A DNA stretch of 64,000 nt, from contig CAWJPW010000001.1 of NCBI GenBank assembly GCA_963844845.1, positions 372,001 through 436,000 of the forward strand, read 5' to 3'. The first letter of the stretch is position 1; the number at the start of each line of letters is the position of its first letter. The notes under the pieces were generated by a model that searched no databases, was not told the origin of the DNA, and was given only the letters and a program-made list of their open reading frames with translations. Below are positions 34,742-43,544 of this stretch, in pieces. The stretch is from CAWJPW01 sp963844845. GTDB taxonomy: Bacteria; Acidobacteriota; Thermoanaerobaculia; Thermoanaerobaculales; Sulfomarinibacteraceae. Position numbers and translations under genes: made by a program.

Positions 34742-35326
34742 ATGAGGCGATGGCTTTCATGGGTGACGATGGGGCTGGTGATCGGGCTGGCGGTGGGCTG
34801 TGCAACCACCGACAGGACCATCGTTCCCGACGCTGTCCGGTTTCACATCACCGGCGTCTCCGACGTGTCGCTCGGCGGCGTCGACCTGAACTACGTGAAG
34901 GCACCCGGCGATCTTTCGGCATCCGACCTGCTGGCGCTCACCGCCAGCACCGGGCGCGGGACTCTGCCGCTCGAGCTCACGCTTCACGTGGCCGCCGACA
35001 ACCCCGAGAGCAACCCCTCCGCCGTCCTTACTCGCCTGGAGTGGACCCTCCAGATCGAGGGTCGCGACGCCGGTTCCGGCGTCTTCAGCGATCCCGTTGA
35101 GCTGCCCGCCGGCGTGACCACAGACATCGCGGTTCCGCTGCAGGTGGACGTCCAGCCCCTGCTCGGTGCTGAAGCCAGAGACGACGTTGCCCGAATCCTC
35201 GGCGACATCGGCGCCGGTGGGGGGCCGCTGCGCCTACGGCTCCTCGCCCGGCCGGTGGTCGAGACGCCGTACGGGACGATCCGCTATCCCGATCCCATCG
35301 TCATCACCACCAACGCACTTCCCTAG
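34742..35326 (+). CDS. LEA type 2 (WHy-domain-like) lipoprotein
   Basis: The 194-residue protein has a signal peptide with lipobox LAVGC and a mature domain resembling LEA14/WHy proteins: FHITGVSDVSLGGVDLNY, then LELTLHVAADNPESNPSAVLTRLEWTLQIEGRDAGSG. These domains form a small beta-sandwich in the periplasm. The function is unknown; LEA-like domains are linked to desiccation and stress in other organisms. GAGAGGGGGAGCG precedes the ATG. It lies just upstream of the chemoreceptor gene but has its own leader, so an operon is not certain. Confidence 0.75.
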   Translation: MRRWLSWVTMGLVIGLAVGCATTDRTIVPDAVRFHITGVSDVSLGGVDLNYVKAPGDLSASDLLALTASTGRGTLPLELTLHVAADNPESNPSAVLTRLEWTLQIEGRDAGSGVFSDPVELPAGVTTDIAVPLQVDVQPLLGAEARDDVARILGDIGAGGGPLRLRLLARPVVETPYGTIRYPDPIVITTNALP

Positions 35327-35360
35327 GCGCCATCCTCTCGGTCTGCCGCCGCCCAGCCGG

Positions 35361-35366
35361 TATAAT
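35361..35366 (+). promoter_or_regulatory. Consensus -10 box (TATAAT) upstream of the chemoreceptor gene
   Basis: A perfect TATAAT lies 84 nt before the ATG at 35451. The -35 region is weak (TCGGTC at 17-nt spacing). Confidence 0.45.
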
Positions 35367-35450
35367 CGCCACACCGACGGCTCGGCGACAGCCGTGCCGC
35401 GCGCCAGCCAGGAACGATCTACCAGCGAAGTGCGCGAGGAGGCGGCGACC

Positions 35451-37457
35451 ATGGCGACACGGAGAGACCCTGTTCCGGCCAAGGGCGCAGCTTCCAACGC
35501 CCGTCGCGGATGGCTGCGCGACGCCGATATCCGTCGCAAGCTCCTGGTGTCGGTGGCCGGGACGGTCGCCCTGGTGCTCGGCGTGCTCGGGATTCTCGCG
35601 GTGGGTCACATCACCAACCTCACCCGGCAGGGCGTCTACGCCGAGGCGGAGGGTGTGGTCGCCGGCCGCGGTCAGGAGATTCTCCGTTTCCTCGGCGAGC
35701 GCAGCCGGATCACCACCACGATGCTCACCGACCCGGTGCTGCTGCGCTGGTTCTCCCGGTACGACCAGTTCCAGGCCCCGGTGAAGGATACCCAGGGGTA
35801 CCGCGACACCATCGGCTACTTCCAGGACATCGTGCAGTCGGACCCCACTATCCTCCAGGCCTTCTTCGCGGTGGCCAGCACCGGCGAGTACTTCCGCGCC
35901 GACGGCCGCATCGAGCGCGAGGGCTACGACGCCCGCGAGCGGCCGTGGTGGAGCGAGGCCCTCGACCGCGGCCATCTCTACGTGGCCTCGCCCCAGAAAA
36001 GCGCCACCACCGGCCAGGTGGCGGTGGTGGTTCAGCAGCCGGTGTACCGCGACGGTCAGCTCCTCGGTGTGGGCGGCATCGACGTCCTGCTCGACACCGT
36101 GGGCGAGCTGGTGGGGCAGGTGAAGTATCGGGGGGTGGGGTCGGCCTTCCTGGTGGACGACGCCGGGCAGGTGGTGTACTTCGGCGAGGCCGAGCTCGGC
36201 CTGCGGGCGCCGCTCGCCGACGTCGACGACCGCACCAATGGCACCACGGGCTTCGCGGAGCTGGTGCGCGTGCTCGCCGAGGGGCGGCCAGCCATCACCC
36301 GCGTCACCTGGCGCGGCGAGCCGCGGCTCGTGGTGAGCGCTCCCATCCGCGCCGAGAGCCCTGCCATCGCCTGGTCCCTGGGGCTCCTGGTCCCCGAGAG
36401 GGTCATCACCGGTCCCGTGCGGCAGGCGCGGCTCGTGTCCACCGGCGCCATCCTCGCGTCCATCCTCCTGATTGCCGGTCTCACGTTGGGCGTGAGCGGT
36501 TCGCTCGTCACTCGGCCCATCCGCCGACTCGTGGACCGCTTCCGCGACGTCGCCGAGGGTCGCGGCGACCTCACCCAGCGGGTGGAGATCACGAGCGGCG
36601 ACGAGATCGGTGAGCTGGGCTCGACGTTCAACGCCTTCCTCGAGAGCATTCGGGTCGACGTGAGCTCCATCGGGGCCCAGGCCGACGGGCTCGCCGGCGC
36701 CTCGGAGAGCCTCACCGTGCTGAGCCAGCAGATGGCCAGCACCACCGAGGAGTCCTCCAGCCAGTCCAACATGGTGTCTTCCGCGGCCGAGCAGGTGAGC
36801 GCCAACGTCCAGGCGGTGGCCACCGCCACCAGCCAGATGACCGCCTCCATCCGCGAGATCGCACGCAACGCCAACGAGGCTGCCCAGGTTGCAACGGAGG
36901 CCGTAGGCCTCGCCGAGACCACCGCCGGGACGTTCGGCGAGCTGAGCGCCAGCGGCTCGCGGATCGGCTCGGTCATCCAGATGATCAACTCCATCGCCGA
37001 GCAGACGAACCTCCTCGCTCTCAACGCCACCATCGAGGCCGCCCGTGCCGGCGAGGCCGGCAAGGGCTTTGCCGTGGTGGCCGGCGAGGTCAAGCAGCTC
37101 GCCGCCCAGACCGCCGGCGCGACCCACGAGATCGGCGCCACCGTCGAGGCGATCCAGAACCACACCCGGGACGCCGGCAAGGCCATCGAGACGATCCGCA
37201 CCATCATCGCGAGGATCCACGATATCCAGACGGCGATCGCAGGCGCGGTGGAGGAGCAGACGGCCACCACCTCCGAGATCGCCCGCTCGGTCACCGAGGC
37301 CGCCACCGGCACCGGCGAGATCGCGGAGAGCATCGCCGGCATCGCCATCGCCTCCAACGACTCGGCAGCCAGCGCCTCCGCGATCCAGCAGTCCGCCGCC
37401 GACCTCGCCGGGATGGCCGCCGAGCTCAAGCGGATCGTGGGACGTTTCTCGTACTGA
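35451..37457 (+). CDS. Methyl-accepting chemotaxis protein
   Basis: The 668-residue receptor has an N-terminal transmembrane helix (LLVSVAGTVALVLGVLGILAVGHI), a periplasmic dCache-type sensor domain with the Tyr-Asp-Arg-Trp pattern EGYDARERPWWSEA, a second helix (GAILASILLIAGLTLGVSG), a HAMP domain and a cytoplasmic signalling domain. The signalling hairpin tip is recognisable as NSIAEQTNLLALNATIEAARAG followed by FAVVAGEVKQLA. It should relay ligand sensing to CheA/CheW. GAGGAGG lies 8 nt before the ATG. No che genes are in the window, so it is an orphan receptor. Confidence 0.95.
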   Translation: MATRRDPVPAKGAASNARRGWLRDADIRRKLLVSVAGTVALVLGVLGILAVGHITNLTRQGVYAEAEGVVAGRGQEILRFLGERSRITTTMLTDPVLLRWFSRYDQFQAPVKDTQGYRDTIGYFQDIVQSDPTILQAFFAVASTGEYFRADGRIEREGYDARERPWWSEALDRGHLYVASPQKSATTGQVAVVVQQPVYRDGQLLGVGGIDVLLDTVGELVGQVKYRGVGSAFLVDDAGQVVYFGEAELGLRAPLADVDDRTNGTTGFAELVRVLAEGRPAITRVTWRGEPRLVVSAPIRAESPAIAWSLGLLVPERVITGPVRQARLVSTGAILASILLIAGLTLGVSGSLVTRPIRRLVDRFRDVAEGRGDLTQRVEITSGDEIGELGSTFNAFLESIRVDVSSIGAQADGLAGASESLTVLSQQMASTTEESSSQSNMVSSAAEQVSANVQAVATATSQMTASIREIARNANEAAQVATEAVGLAETTAGTFGELSASGSRIGSVIQMINSIAEQTNLLALNATIEAARAGEAGKGFAVVAGEVKQLAAQTAGATHEIGATVEAIQNHTRDAGKAIETIRTIIARIHDIQTAIAGAVEEQTATTSEIARSVTEAATGTGEIAESIAGIAIASNDSAASASAIQQSAADLAGMAAELKRIVGRFSY

Positions 37458-37486
37458 GGGCAGCCCGCTCGGTGCGGAGACCGGGA

Positions 37487-38596
37487 TCAGAAGAGGCGGG
37501 CGATGAGGTCGCCGACGACGTAGCCGACGCCGGCGACGCCAAGCCCAACCAGGAACATGTCGATGCCGCTGCGGAACATCCCGCGCCCGGTGAAGACGCT
37601 GCGTGCGGCGCCCACGGCGAAGTGGGAGAGCATCGAGACGGTGAACGCCACCCAGATCGCCGTTTTCAGCTCGAAGACCATGAACGGCGCCACCGGGATG
37701 AAGGCGCCCACCGCGGTGGCGAGGCCGGTGACCCAGCCTTCGCGCAACGGAGTGGTGGTCTGCTCGCCGATGCCCAGCTCCTCGCGGACCTTCTCCTGCA
37801 GCGCTCGCTCGGGGTCGGCGATGACCTCTGCGGCCATCCGGCGGGCCATCTCCGCTTCGATACCCTTGGCCTCGTAGAGCAGAGCCAGCTCATCGGCCTC
37901 CACCTCGGGCATCAACCGGATCTCGGCCGCCTCCATCGCAATCTCGTGATCGTAGACCTCCCGCTCACTCTTGGCGGCGAGGTACCCCGAAGAGCCCATG
38001 GAGAGTGCGTCGGCGATGGTCCCGGCCAGCCCTGAGATCAGCACGAAGTGCGGCGCCACGTCGGCGCCGAGCACACCGGCCACGAGACCGAAGTTAGCGG
38101 TGAGGCCGTCGTTGAACCCGTACACCACGTTGCGCAGGAAGCCGCCGGCCTCGATCTGGTGCCACGGCTCGCCCTCCTTGCCCATCAACCCGCCGAGGGT
38201 CTCGGCATGCTCGGCCGACTCTCGTGCCAGCTTGATGGCGGCGTCACGGGCGGCGGCTTCACCACTCTCGCGGTACAGCCGAAGGTAGCCCTTGACCTCG
38301 CGTCCTTCCTCCCGCAGGAGGAGGGACGACAGCACCCCCGGACCGAAGCGGCGGGCGAGCCACGCGAGGAGCCGCGCACGCAGGCTGGGGCGCGGCCGCT
38401 CGGCCGGCGCGCCGTGGTCGGCGAGGATCTTGAGCCAGAGATCGGTGTGGCGGTCCTCAACTTTGGCTAGCCCTTCGTATATCCGCCGCTTCCGGGCGTC
38501 GGTTTCGGCCGTGGCGAGGATCCGGTAGAGGTACGCCGAGTCGGCCTCGTCGCGCAGATGCTCGGTCCACTCGCTGAGGGGAGGGTTGGTCTCCAT
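37487..38596 (-). CDS. Ferritin-like domain fused to VIT1/CCC1 metal transporter
   Basis: The 369-residue protein joins a ferritin/rubrerythrin-like N-terminal helical domain (residues about 10-150: EADSAYLYRILATAETDARKR, KVEDRHTDLWLKIL, LARESAEHAETL) to a VIT1/CCC1 transporter domain of about five helices (residues about 165-369: NVVYGFNDGLTANFGLVAGV, ADALSMGSSGYLAAKSERE). The combination is like MbfA, an iron exporter that protects against peroxide stress. It should sit in the inner membrane and move iron or manganese. It is divergent from the AlaX gene. Confidence 0.88.
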   Translation of the reverse strand: METNPPLSEWTEHLRDEADSAYLYRILATAETDARKRRIYEGLAKVEDRHTDLWLKILADHGAPAERPRPSLRARLLAWLARRFGPGVLSSLLLREEGREVKGYLRLYRESGEAAARDAAIKLARESAEHAETLGGLMGKEGEPWHQIEAGGFLRNVVYGFNDGLTANFGLVAGVLGADVAPHFVLISGLAGTIADALSMGSSGYLAAKSEREVYDHEIAMEAAEIRLMPEVEADELALLYEAKGIEAEMARRMAAEVIADPERALQEKVREELGIGEQTTTPLREGWVTGLATAVGAFIPVAPFMVFELKTAIWVAFTVSMLSHFAVGAARSVFTGRGMFRSGIDMFLVGLGVAGVGYVVGDLIARLF

Positions 38597-38643
38597 GCGC
38601 CAAGGGTACCCCGCCGGCTCGTGCTGGTCGAGACGGCCATCAC

Positions 38644-38672
38644 CTGGCAGGATCCCGCCGGCGCTGTACACT
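38644..38672 (+). promoter_or_regulatory. Putative promoter for the AlaX gene, leaderless
   Basis: CTGGCA (38644-38649), a 17-nt spacer and TACACT (38667-38672) end 6 nt before the ATG at 38679. No ribosome binding site is seen. Confidence 0.45.
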
Positions 38673-38678
38673 GGCCCG

Positions 38679-39872
38679 ATGGAGAGCATTCCCTCGTACG
38701 AGCGGGAGCCACGACGCAGCGAGCTCGACACCGAGATCGTCGCCTCCGGAACGGATGGAGGCCGGCCCTGGGTCGTCCTCGCCGACACCATCCTCTACCC
38801 CGAAGGCGGCGGCCAACCTGCCGACCGCGGGACCATCGCCGGCGTCTCGGTGCTCGACGTCCGCCGCACCGAGCAGGGGATCCAGCATCGGCTCGCGGCC
38901 CCCCTCGAAGGTGGCCCGGTGCACGTCGTGCTCAACTGGGAGCGGCGCTTCGACCACATGCAGCAGCACACCGCCCAGCATCTCCTCACCACCGTGGCCC
39001 AGGACCGCTTCGGTTGGGCGACCACGGCGTTCCACCTCGGCGAGGTCACGGCCAACGTGGAGCTCGACGCGCCCGAGATCCCCGTCCGGCAGCTCCGCGA
39101 GCTGGAGGAGGCCGCCGCCGCCGAGGTGCGGGCGGCCCGGCCGGTGTCGGTTCGTTGGGTCGAGCGCAACCAGCTCGAGGCGCTCAAGGTGCGCACGCGC
39201 GGCCTTCCTGAAGACCATATTGGCCCGGTGCGCCTGGTGGAGATCGCAGGGCTCGACCTCAACACCTGCGGCGGCACCCACGTGCGCACCACCGCCGAGC
39301 TGGAGGCGGTGGCGCTGATCGGAACCGAGCCCATGCGCGGCGGCACCCGCGTGCACTTCGTGGCCGGCACGCGGCTGCGCAGCCGACTGGCGCGCCACGA
39401 GATGCGCAGCGGCGCCCTGCGCTCGCTGCTGGGCGCGCCCGACGAGGAGTTGGCCGACGCCGCCGCTGCCAAGCTCGACCAGCTCGCGGACACCGCCCGC
39501 AAGCTGCGCGCCACCGAAGGCGAGCTGGCCGCCGCCCTGGCCGAGAGCCTCGCAGGCCGAAGCGAGAACATCCTGGCCGAGCAGCTCGGCGCGCACGATG
39601 CGTCGTTCCTGCAGCGCATTGCTCGCGGCGTCATCGAGCGCCGTCCGCGCGCCGTGGTCCTTCTCACTGCCGGCTCCCAGGAAGGGTGCTTCGCCCTCGC
39701 CACCGGTCCCGAGACCGGAGTCAGCACGGCCGAGCTCGGACCGAGAGTGGCCGAGATCCTCGGCGGCCGGGGGGGCGGCTCGCCCGGATTCTTCCAGGGC
39801 AAGGCCAGCCGCCTCTCCCGACACCCCGAGGCTGTCGTGCTTCTGGCCTCGCACATGAATCCTGAACCATGA
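38679..39872 (+). CDS. Alanyl-tRNA editing protein (AlaX-L type)
   Basis: The 397-residue protein carries the AlaRS-type editing domain: ADTILYPEGGGQPADRG, the zinc site HTAQH (about residues 105-109) and the second motif CGGTH near residue 198. Its C-terminal half resembles the DHHA1 domain (HDASFLQRIARGVIERRPRAVVLLTAG and GGRGGGSPGFFQG). It should hydrolyse Ser or Gly mischarged to tRNA-Ala. It lacks the class II aminoacylation core, so it is not AlaRS. The gene stands alone and ends 25 nt before the next gene. Confidence 0.92.
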   Translation: MESIPSYEREPRRSELDTEIVASGTDGGRPWVVLADTILYPEGGGQPADRGTIAGVSVLDVRRTEQGIQHRLAAPLEGGPVHVVLNWERRFDHMQQHTAQHLLTTVAQDRFGWATTAFHLGEVTANVELDAPEIPVRQLRELEEAAAAEVRAARPVSVRWVERNQLEALKVRTRGLPEDHIGPVRLVEIAGLDLNTCGGTHVRTTAELEAVALIGTEPMRGGTRVHFVAGTRLRSRLARHEMRSGALRSLLGAPDEELADAAAAKLDQLADTARKLRATEGELAAALAESLAGRSENILAEQLGAHDASFLQRIARGVIERRPRAVVLLTAGSQEGCFALATGPETGVSTAELGPRVAEILGGRGGGSPGFFQGKASRLSRHPEAVVLLASHMNPEP

Positions 39873-39897
39873 CCCGATGCCAACTGGGAGGTGGACC

Positions 39898-40485
39898 ATG
39901 ATGATCCCCACTCACCGCGCCACGCCTGCCCTCCTCGCCGCGACGGCGCTCCTCGTCGTCGCTGCTGCCGGCTGCGCCCGCCAACAGTCGCCGGCGCCGG
40001 CTGCACCCGCTGGTCCCGCCGTTGTCAACGCCGACCTCGGCATCGCGCTCGCAACCCTGCCCGAGGGCTTCACGGTCGAGACCAACCAGGCCTCCGAGCT
40101 CGTCTTCGCCCCCGTGAACCCGGCCACACCGGGCCGGATCACATTCCAGGTGGGTCCCGAGGAGACCGGTGTGAACCTCGTGGCGGCGGTCAAGGCACAC
40201 CAGGCGCAGGTGGAGTCGGAACCCGACGCGGCCTACGAGGGCGCGCGCGAGCTGGTTGGTCCGCTGGGCAGCGCCTTCTGGTCGCGCGCCAAGGTGGACG
40301 GCCACGAGGAGGTCAAGCTCTTCACCATCCACCCCTCTGGTAACCGGCTGCTCACGATCACCTACACCTACCCGGCCAACGGCGACTCCGGGCAGCGCGT
40401 CCAGCAAGCCCTCGACGTGCTCGCCGAGGTGGAAGCCATCCCGGGGGCCACAACCCCCGCCAGCCCGACGCCGACGGCCGGCTGA
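39898..40485 (+). CDS. Lipoprotein of unknown function
   Basis: The 195-residue protein begins with a signal peptide and lipobox ending VVAAAGC. After a Pro/Ala linker, a domain follows with GIALATLPEGFTVETNQASELVF, ITFQVGPEETGVNL and LFTIHPSGNRLLTITYTYPANGD, which is beta-rich and unassigned. A Thr/Pro tail ends the protein. GGGAGG lies before the ATG at 39898; an immediately following ATG is possible too. It lies just downstream of the AlaX gene on the same strand. Confidence 0.7.
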   Translation: MMIPTHRATPALLAATALLVVAAAGCARQQSPAPAAPAGPAVVNADLGIALATLPEGFTVETNQASELVFAPVNPATPGRITFQVGPEETGVNLVAAVKAHQAQVESEPDAAYEGARELVGPLGSAFWSRAKVDGHEEVKLFTIHPSGNRLLTITYTYPANGDSGQRVQQALDVLAEVEAIPGATTPASPTPTAG

Positions 40486-40594
40486 CGCGCTGGCGCGGGC
40501 AGCGGAGCCCGGAGACTCCCGAGCCCGCCCGAGCCAGCCGAGAGTGGCGCGTCGAGGCGCATCCACCGTGGGCCCTGACCAGCCGTCGGCCGGA

Positions 40595-40894
40595 TCAGAT
40601 CACGCGTGCACCGACGCGAGCAAGGACCTGGGCCAGCTTCTCCTCGAAGGCCTCGCGAAACGGGGCATGCAGTGGGGCCACCCGCTCCTTGGCGAGGCGT
40701 GCCACGAACCCGCGCCCGTCCTCCGCCACCGCGTAGCGCAGCTCGGTGGTGCCCATCCGCTGAAAGCGCACCACGAGGTCGCTCCCCACCCTGTCCAGCG
40801 ACACCAGCTCACCCAGCTCACGGCCCGCCAGCGCGGCGCGCACCTTGGCCAGAAACTCGTCCACCGTCAGGTCCGGCACCTCGAACGCCGTCAT
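40595..40894 (-). CDS. Small hypothetical protein coupled to the MBL gene
   Basis: This 99-residue cytosolic protein (MTAFEVPDLTVDEFLAKVRAAL...) is not recognised. Its ATG overlaps the stop of the metallo-beta-lactamase gene (ATGA), so it is translationally coupled to it. The sequence alternates strands and helices and ends in FEEKLAQVLARVGARVI. A role with the hydrolase is inferred from coupling only. Confidence 0.7.
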   Translation of the reverse strand: MTAFEVPDLTVDEFLAKVRAALAGRELGELVSLDRVGSDLVVRFQRMGTTELRYAVAEDGRGFVARLAKERVAPLHAPFREAFEEKLAQVLARVGARVI

Positions 40895-41727
40895 GCCACC
40901 TCCTCCGCCACAGCATGGTGCTGATCCCCACCTTCGCTCCCCAGGAGCGAGCGTATCAGGTTGATCTTGGCGAACTCGCCGCCGCTCACCCACGTCATGA
41001 GCCCCTCCCTGCCCAGCAGCTTCCGTGTGATGCGGCGTAGTCCCCAGCCCATCTCGGCAAGCTCCCGCGCGTTCCGGGCGATCCCCTCCCAATCGGCGAT
41101 GCGGCGATCCAGGGCTGTGCTTCCATTCTTCACCACTCCGGCATGGCTGCACACCAGAGTGTCGGGCCGCAGCTTGCGGAGGCGCCGCAGCGAACGAAGG
41201 ACCGTGGGGGCATCCTCCACGGACCTCAGGTACCGCACCCGCGGGCTCACGTAGAGGTCTCCGGTGAACATCCACCCCTCGTCCGGTGAAAAGAAGCAGA
41301 CGTGGTCAGACGCGTGACCGGGAGTGGGCACGACCCGACAGCGATAGGCGCCGATCAAGACCTCCTCGCCCAGGGGCGTGGCCGCCACCCCGTCCGGCCT
41401 GCCCCACACGACGCCGCGGTACACGGGCAGCCGGTAGAAGTCCGCCAGGATCGGCACGGTGAGCGCCGGCGCGAGGATCTCGACTCCCAGCTCCCGCACC
41501 AGGCGGGCGTCGCCGCCCACGTGGTCCTCGTGGTGATGGGTGTGCACTACCCGGCGCACGCCTCGATCCCGGCACCAGGCCACGAGCTCTCCGGCTGCGG
41601 CCGGGCAGCCGCTGTCCACGAGCGTGTCTCCCACCAGGTACGCCGAGACCCGGTACAGCGCCCGCCCGCCCCAGGTACGGGCCACCTCGACGCGGGTGAA
41701 CGGGCCGGCAGGGGATTCTCGGAGCAC
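40891..41727 (-). CDS. Metallo-beta-lactamase fold hydrolase
   Basis: The 278-residue protein has the MBL signature HTHHHEDHVGG, the later metal-binding histidine in PTPGHASDHVCFF, the aspartate in FTGDLYVSP and a final histidine in LVCSHAGVVKNG. It resembles glyoxalase II or other MBL hydrolases of general type. I chose the GTG at 41727 because the conserved VARTWGGRALYRVSAYLVGDTLVDSG starts soon after it, with a possible -10 (GACACT) upstream. The frame stays open farther upstream, but that sequence looks non-coding. The small coupled gene follows. The substrate is unknown. Confidence 0.85.
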   Translation of the reverse strand: MLRESPAGPFTRVEVARTWGGRALYRVSAYLVGDTLVDSGCPAAAGELVAWCRDRGVRRVVHTHHHEDHVGGDARLVRELGVEILAPALTVPILADFYRLPVYRGVVWGRPDGVAATPLGEEVLIGAYRCRVVPTPGHASDHVCFFSPDEGWMFTGDLYVSPRVRYLRSVEDAPTVLRSLRRLRKLRPDTLVCSHAGVVKNGSTALDRRIADWEGIARNARELAEMGWGLRRITRKLLGREGLMTWVSGGEFAKINLIRSLLGSEGGDQHHAVAEEVA

Positions 41728-42022
41728 GGCACCCAGTGTCGTCGCACCGCGGCACGAGCGCAACCTCGGGGCCCTTTCCCGAGGGAAGAGTGGCCCCGCC
41801 AGGCCTCCCCCCTTGGTCACTCTCCGAGATGCCCCGAGCCTGCGGTGTCGCCAAGCCTCGTCGCGAGACCGCCGAGGGGTCGACCGCGTGATGATCCGAC
41901 GAAGGCCGTGCCAGGGCGCGGCCCAGCGACGTGAGAGGCAAAGCCGCCGGGAGCAGCACAGCGATGGCAGGCGCATCCGCACTCGCAGGTGAGGATCGAT
42001 CACACCCGCGGGCTCAAACTGA
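41728..42022. other. Gene-free stretch between the MBL gene and the porin terminator
   Basis: The 355 nt from 41728 to 42082 hold no gene that I can support. An in-frame extension of the MBL gene runs through it but has no conserved motifs. The right end carries the hairpin listed at 42023-42049. Confidence 0.4.
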
Positions 42023-42049
42023 GAACGGGGGCCCATCGGGCCCCCGTTC
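42023..42049 (-). terminator. Strong hairpin after the porin gene
   Basis: GAACGGGGGCCC (42023-42034) and GGGCCCCCGTTC (42038-42049) form a perfect 12-bp stem with a 3-nt loop, 34 nt past the porin stop codon. The downstream strand is T-poor, so its termination efficiency is uncertain. Confidence 0.65.
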
Positions 42050-42082
42050 ATCAGAGGTTCGGCAACGTCGCGGGACGATCAC

Positions 42083-43288
42083 TCAGAAGTGATAGATCAC
42101 ACTGGTCGAGATCTGGTTGCCTTTGGTCTTGATCTTATCGGGACCGGTCTCCAGCTCCGAGTGCAGCCATTCGACCGAGAACCCGTACGGCCCCGTCGTG
42201 TACATGAGTGACGCGTCAGCCATCTGGTTCTGCATGCGGCCGCTGGCACCCACCGCGGCGAGAACATCCTGCTCGTCAGGCTTGTCCACACCGTAGAACA
42301 GGTAGCCGGTCCAGTGGTCTGCGAAATCGTAGCCCAGCTGCATCCAGGCGCCCCAGCTCTGAATGTCGCCGAACTGGGTGATCTGCCCGAACTGCTGACC
42401 GATGGCCTTGCCGAAGTACGCGTTGCCGTGGATCAGGAAAGGTCCGGTCTTGAACGAGGCTCCGAGCTCGCCGGCATAGCCGTCGAGGCTGTCATTGGGC
42501 GCCTCGGCGTCGGCTCCGGAGAGGTCCTTCTGGTCGTAGTGGCCGACCACGTAGAAGCCCCACTTGCTGCCCGCCGATGTCTTGCCCGACCAGTCGAGAC
42601 GCGCCTCGACCTGCGGACCCCAGGCGGCGTTGCCGGCGCTGCCCGAGTTGACGTTGTTGCCCGGGCCATTCCACGAGCCGCGGAAGAAACCGAGGGAGAG
42701 CTTGGTCTGGGTGGCCGCCCCCTCGGCGCTCAGTGGCTGGTAGATGTAGAGGCCGGGGAAGCGCCAGCCCGGGAAGCCCGCAGCGCCGTACCCAAGCGGG
42801 AAGGCGATGTGCGACAGAGACTTGGGCACGTTGCCAAAGAGCGGTGACCACGCCTGACCGATTCGGTAGGTGGTACGCCCCTTGTGGATGTCGACGTAAC
42901 CGAGACGAAGCCGGGGATTGGGCTGTTCGTCCGAGGCGAAACCCGTCCCGTTGAAGCCCCCGAAGAAGTCGACCTCGATGACACCACCCAGCTTGAGGTT
43001 GTTGTCCAGCTCGGGGCCGTTGAACACCATGGTGATGCGCGTGTTGCGCACGTCACCGTCGAGGAACCACTTGTCTTTGGTGAACTCCGGCGGCGCCGGC
43101 CACTGCGCGTTCTGGCCGTTGCCGAAGCCGAAGTTCTGGTCCTGAGCGAAGAACGTGGCGCTGATGAACCCCTTGATGGTCAGCGACTCCTGTCCCCCCG
43201 TCTGAACGTTCTGGGCGAAGGCCGGTACGGCGGCAACCGCCAGGCACACGCCCATAACGCACGCTGCAAAGCGCACTCGCAACGCCAT
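42083..43288 (-). CDS. Outer-membrane porin-like beta-barrel protein
   Basis: The 401-residue protein has a signal peptide (VCLAVAAVPAFAQ) and a mature part made of alternating hydrophobic beta-strands separated by Gly/Asn-rich turns, ending in SVIYHF; a C-terminal Phe is the usual outer-membrane insertion signal. Segments such as RLRLGYVDIHKGRTTYRIGQ and WGAWMQLGYDFADHWTGYLFY look like strand-turn-strand of a porin. The substrate is unknown; a general or carbohydrate porin is possible. GGGAG lies before the ATG and a good sigma70-like promoter is upstream, which suggests strong expression. It is the clearest outer-membrane protein in the window. Confidence 0.85.
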   Translation of the reverse strand: MALRVRFAACVMGVCLAVAAVPAFAQNVQTGGQESLTIKGFISATFFAQDQNFGFGNGQNAQWPAPPEFTKDKWFLDGDVRNTRITMVFNGPELDNNLKLGGVIEVDFFGGFNGTGFASDEQPNPRLRLGYVDIHKGRTTYRIGQAWSPLFGNVPKSLSHIAFPLGYGAAGFPGWRFPGLYIYQPLSAEGAATQTKLSLGFFRGSWNGPGNNVNSGSAGNAAWGPQVEARLDWSGKTSAGSKWGFYVVGHYDQKDLSGADAEAPNDSLDGYAGELGASFKTGPFLIHGNAYFGKAIGQQFGQITQFGDIQSWGAWMQLGYDFADHWTGYLFYGVDKPDEQDVLAAVGASGRMQNQMADASLMYTTGPYGFSVEWLHSELETGPDKIKTKGNQISTSVIYHF

Positions 43289-43334
43289 CTCACTACTCCC
43301 TTCTCCCGTGACCGTTGCCGATTACCTGTCGCTC

Positions 43335-43363
43335 ATCATACTTCCGAATCGCCGATTACTCAA
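43335..43363 (-). promoter_or_regulatory. Sigma70-type promoter for the porin gene
   Basis: On the minus strand TTGAGT (43363-43358), a 17-nt spacer and TATGAT (43340-43335) precede the porin ATG at 43288. Transcription would start near 43328, giving a leader of about 40 nt. Confidence 0.6.
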
Positions 43364-43544
43364 AAGGAAGTGCAGTCTGATGGCGAGGCCGCCCGGGATC
43401 GAGGCTCGGGCAACCCGGTCATCGGGCTCGAGGTACTCGGCTGACGCCTGTAAAGGCCTGCGGCCGGCAACACCCGGAGACTCACGAGCGTCACCGGGTT
43501 CGGCTCTCCGCGGACCAAGAGCGTGCCTCACGGGCCGGTGGGGG

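Noticed and set aside
35304..37220. Minus-strand open frame of about 640 codons antisense to the chemoreceptor
   Set aside because: Low-complexity Gly/Ala/His-rich translation, no domain signatures; a shadow of the receptor gene.
41728..42051. Longer N-terminus for the metallo-beta-lactamase gene
   Set aside because: The upstream frame is open but reads as arginine/proline-rich sequence without conservation, typical of GC-rich non-coding DNA.
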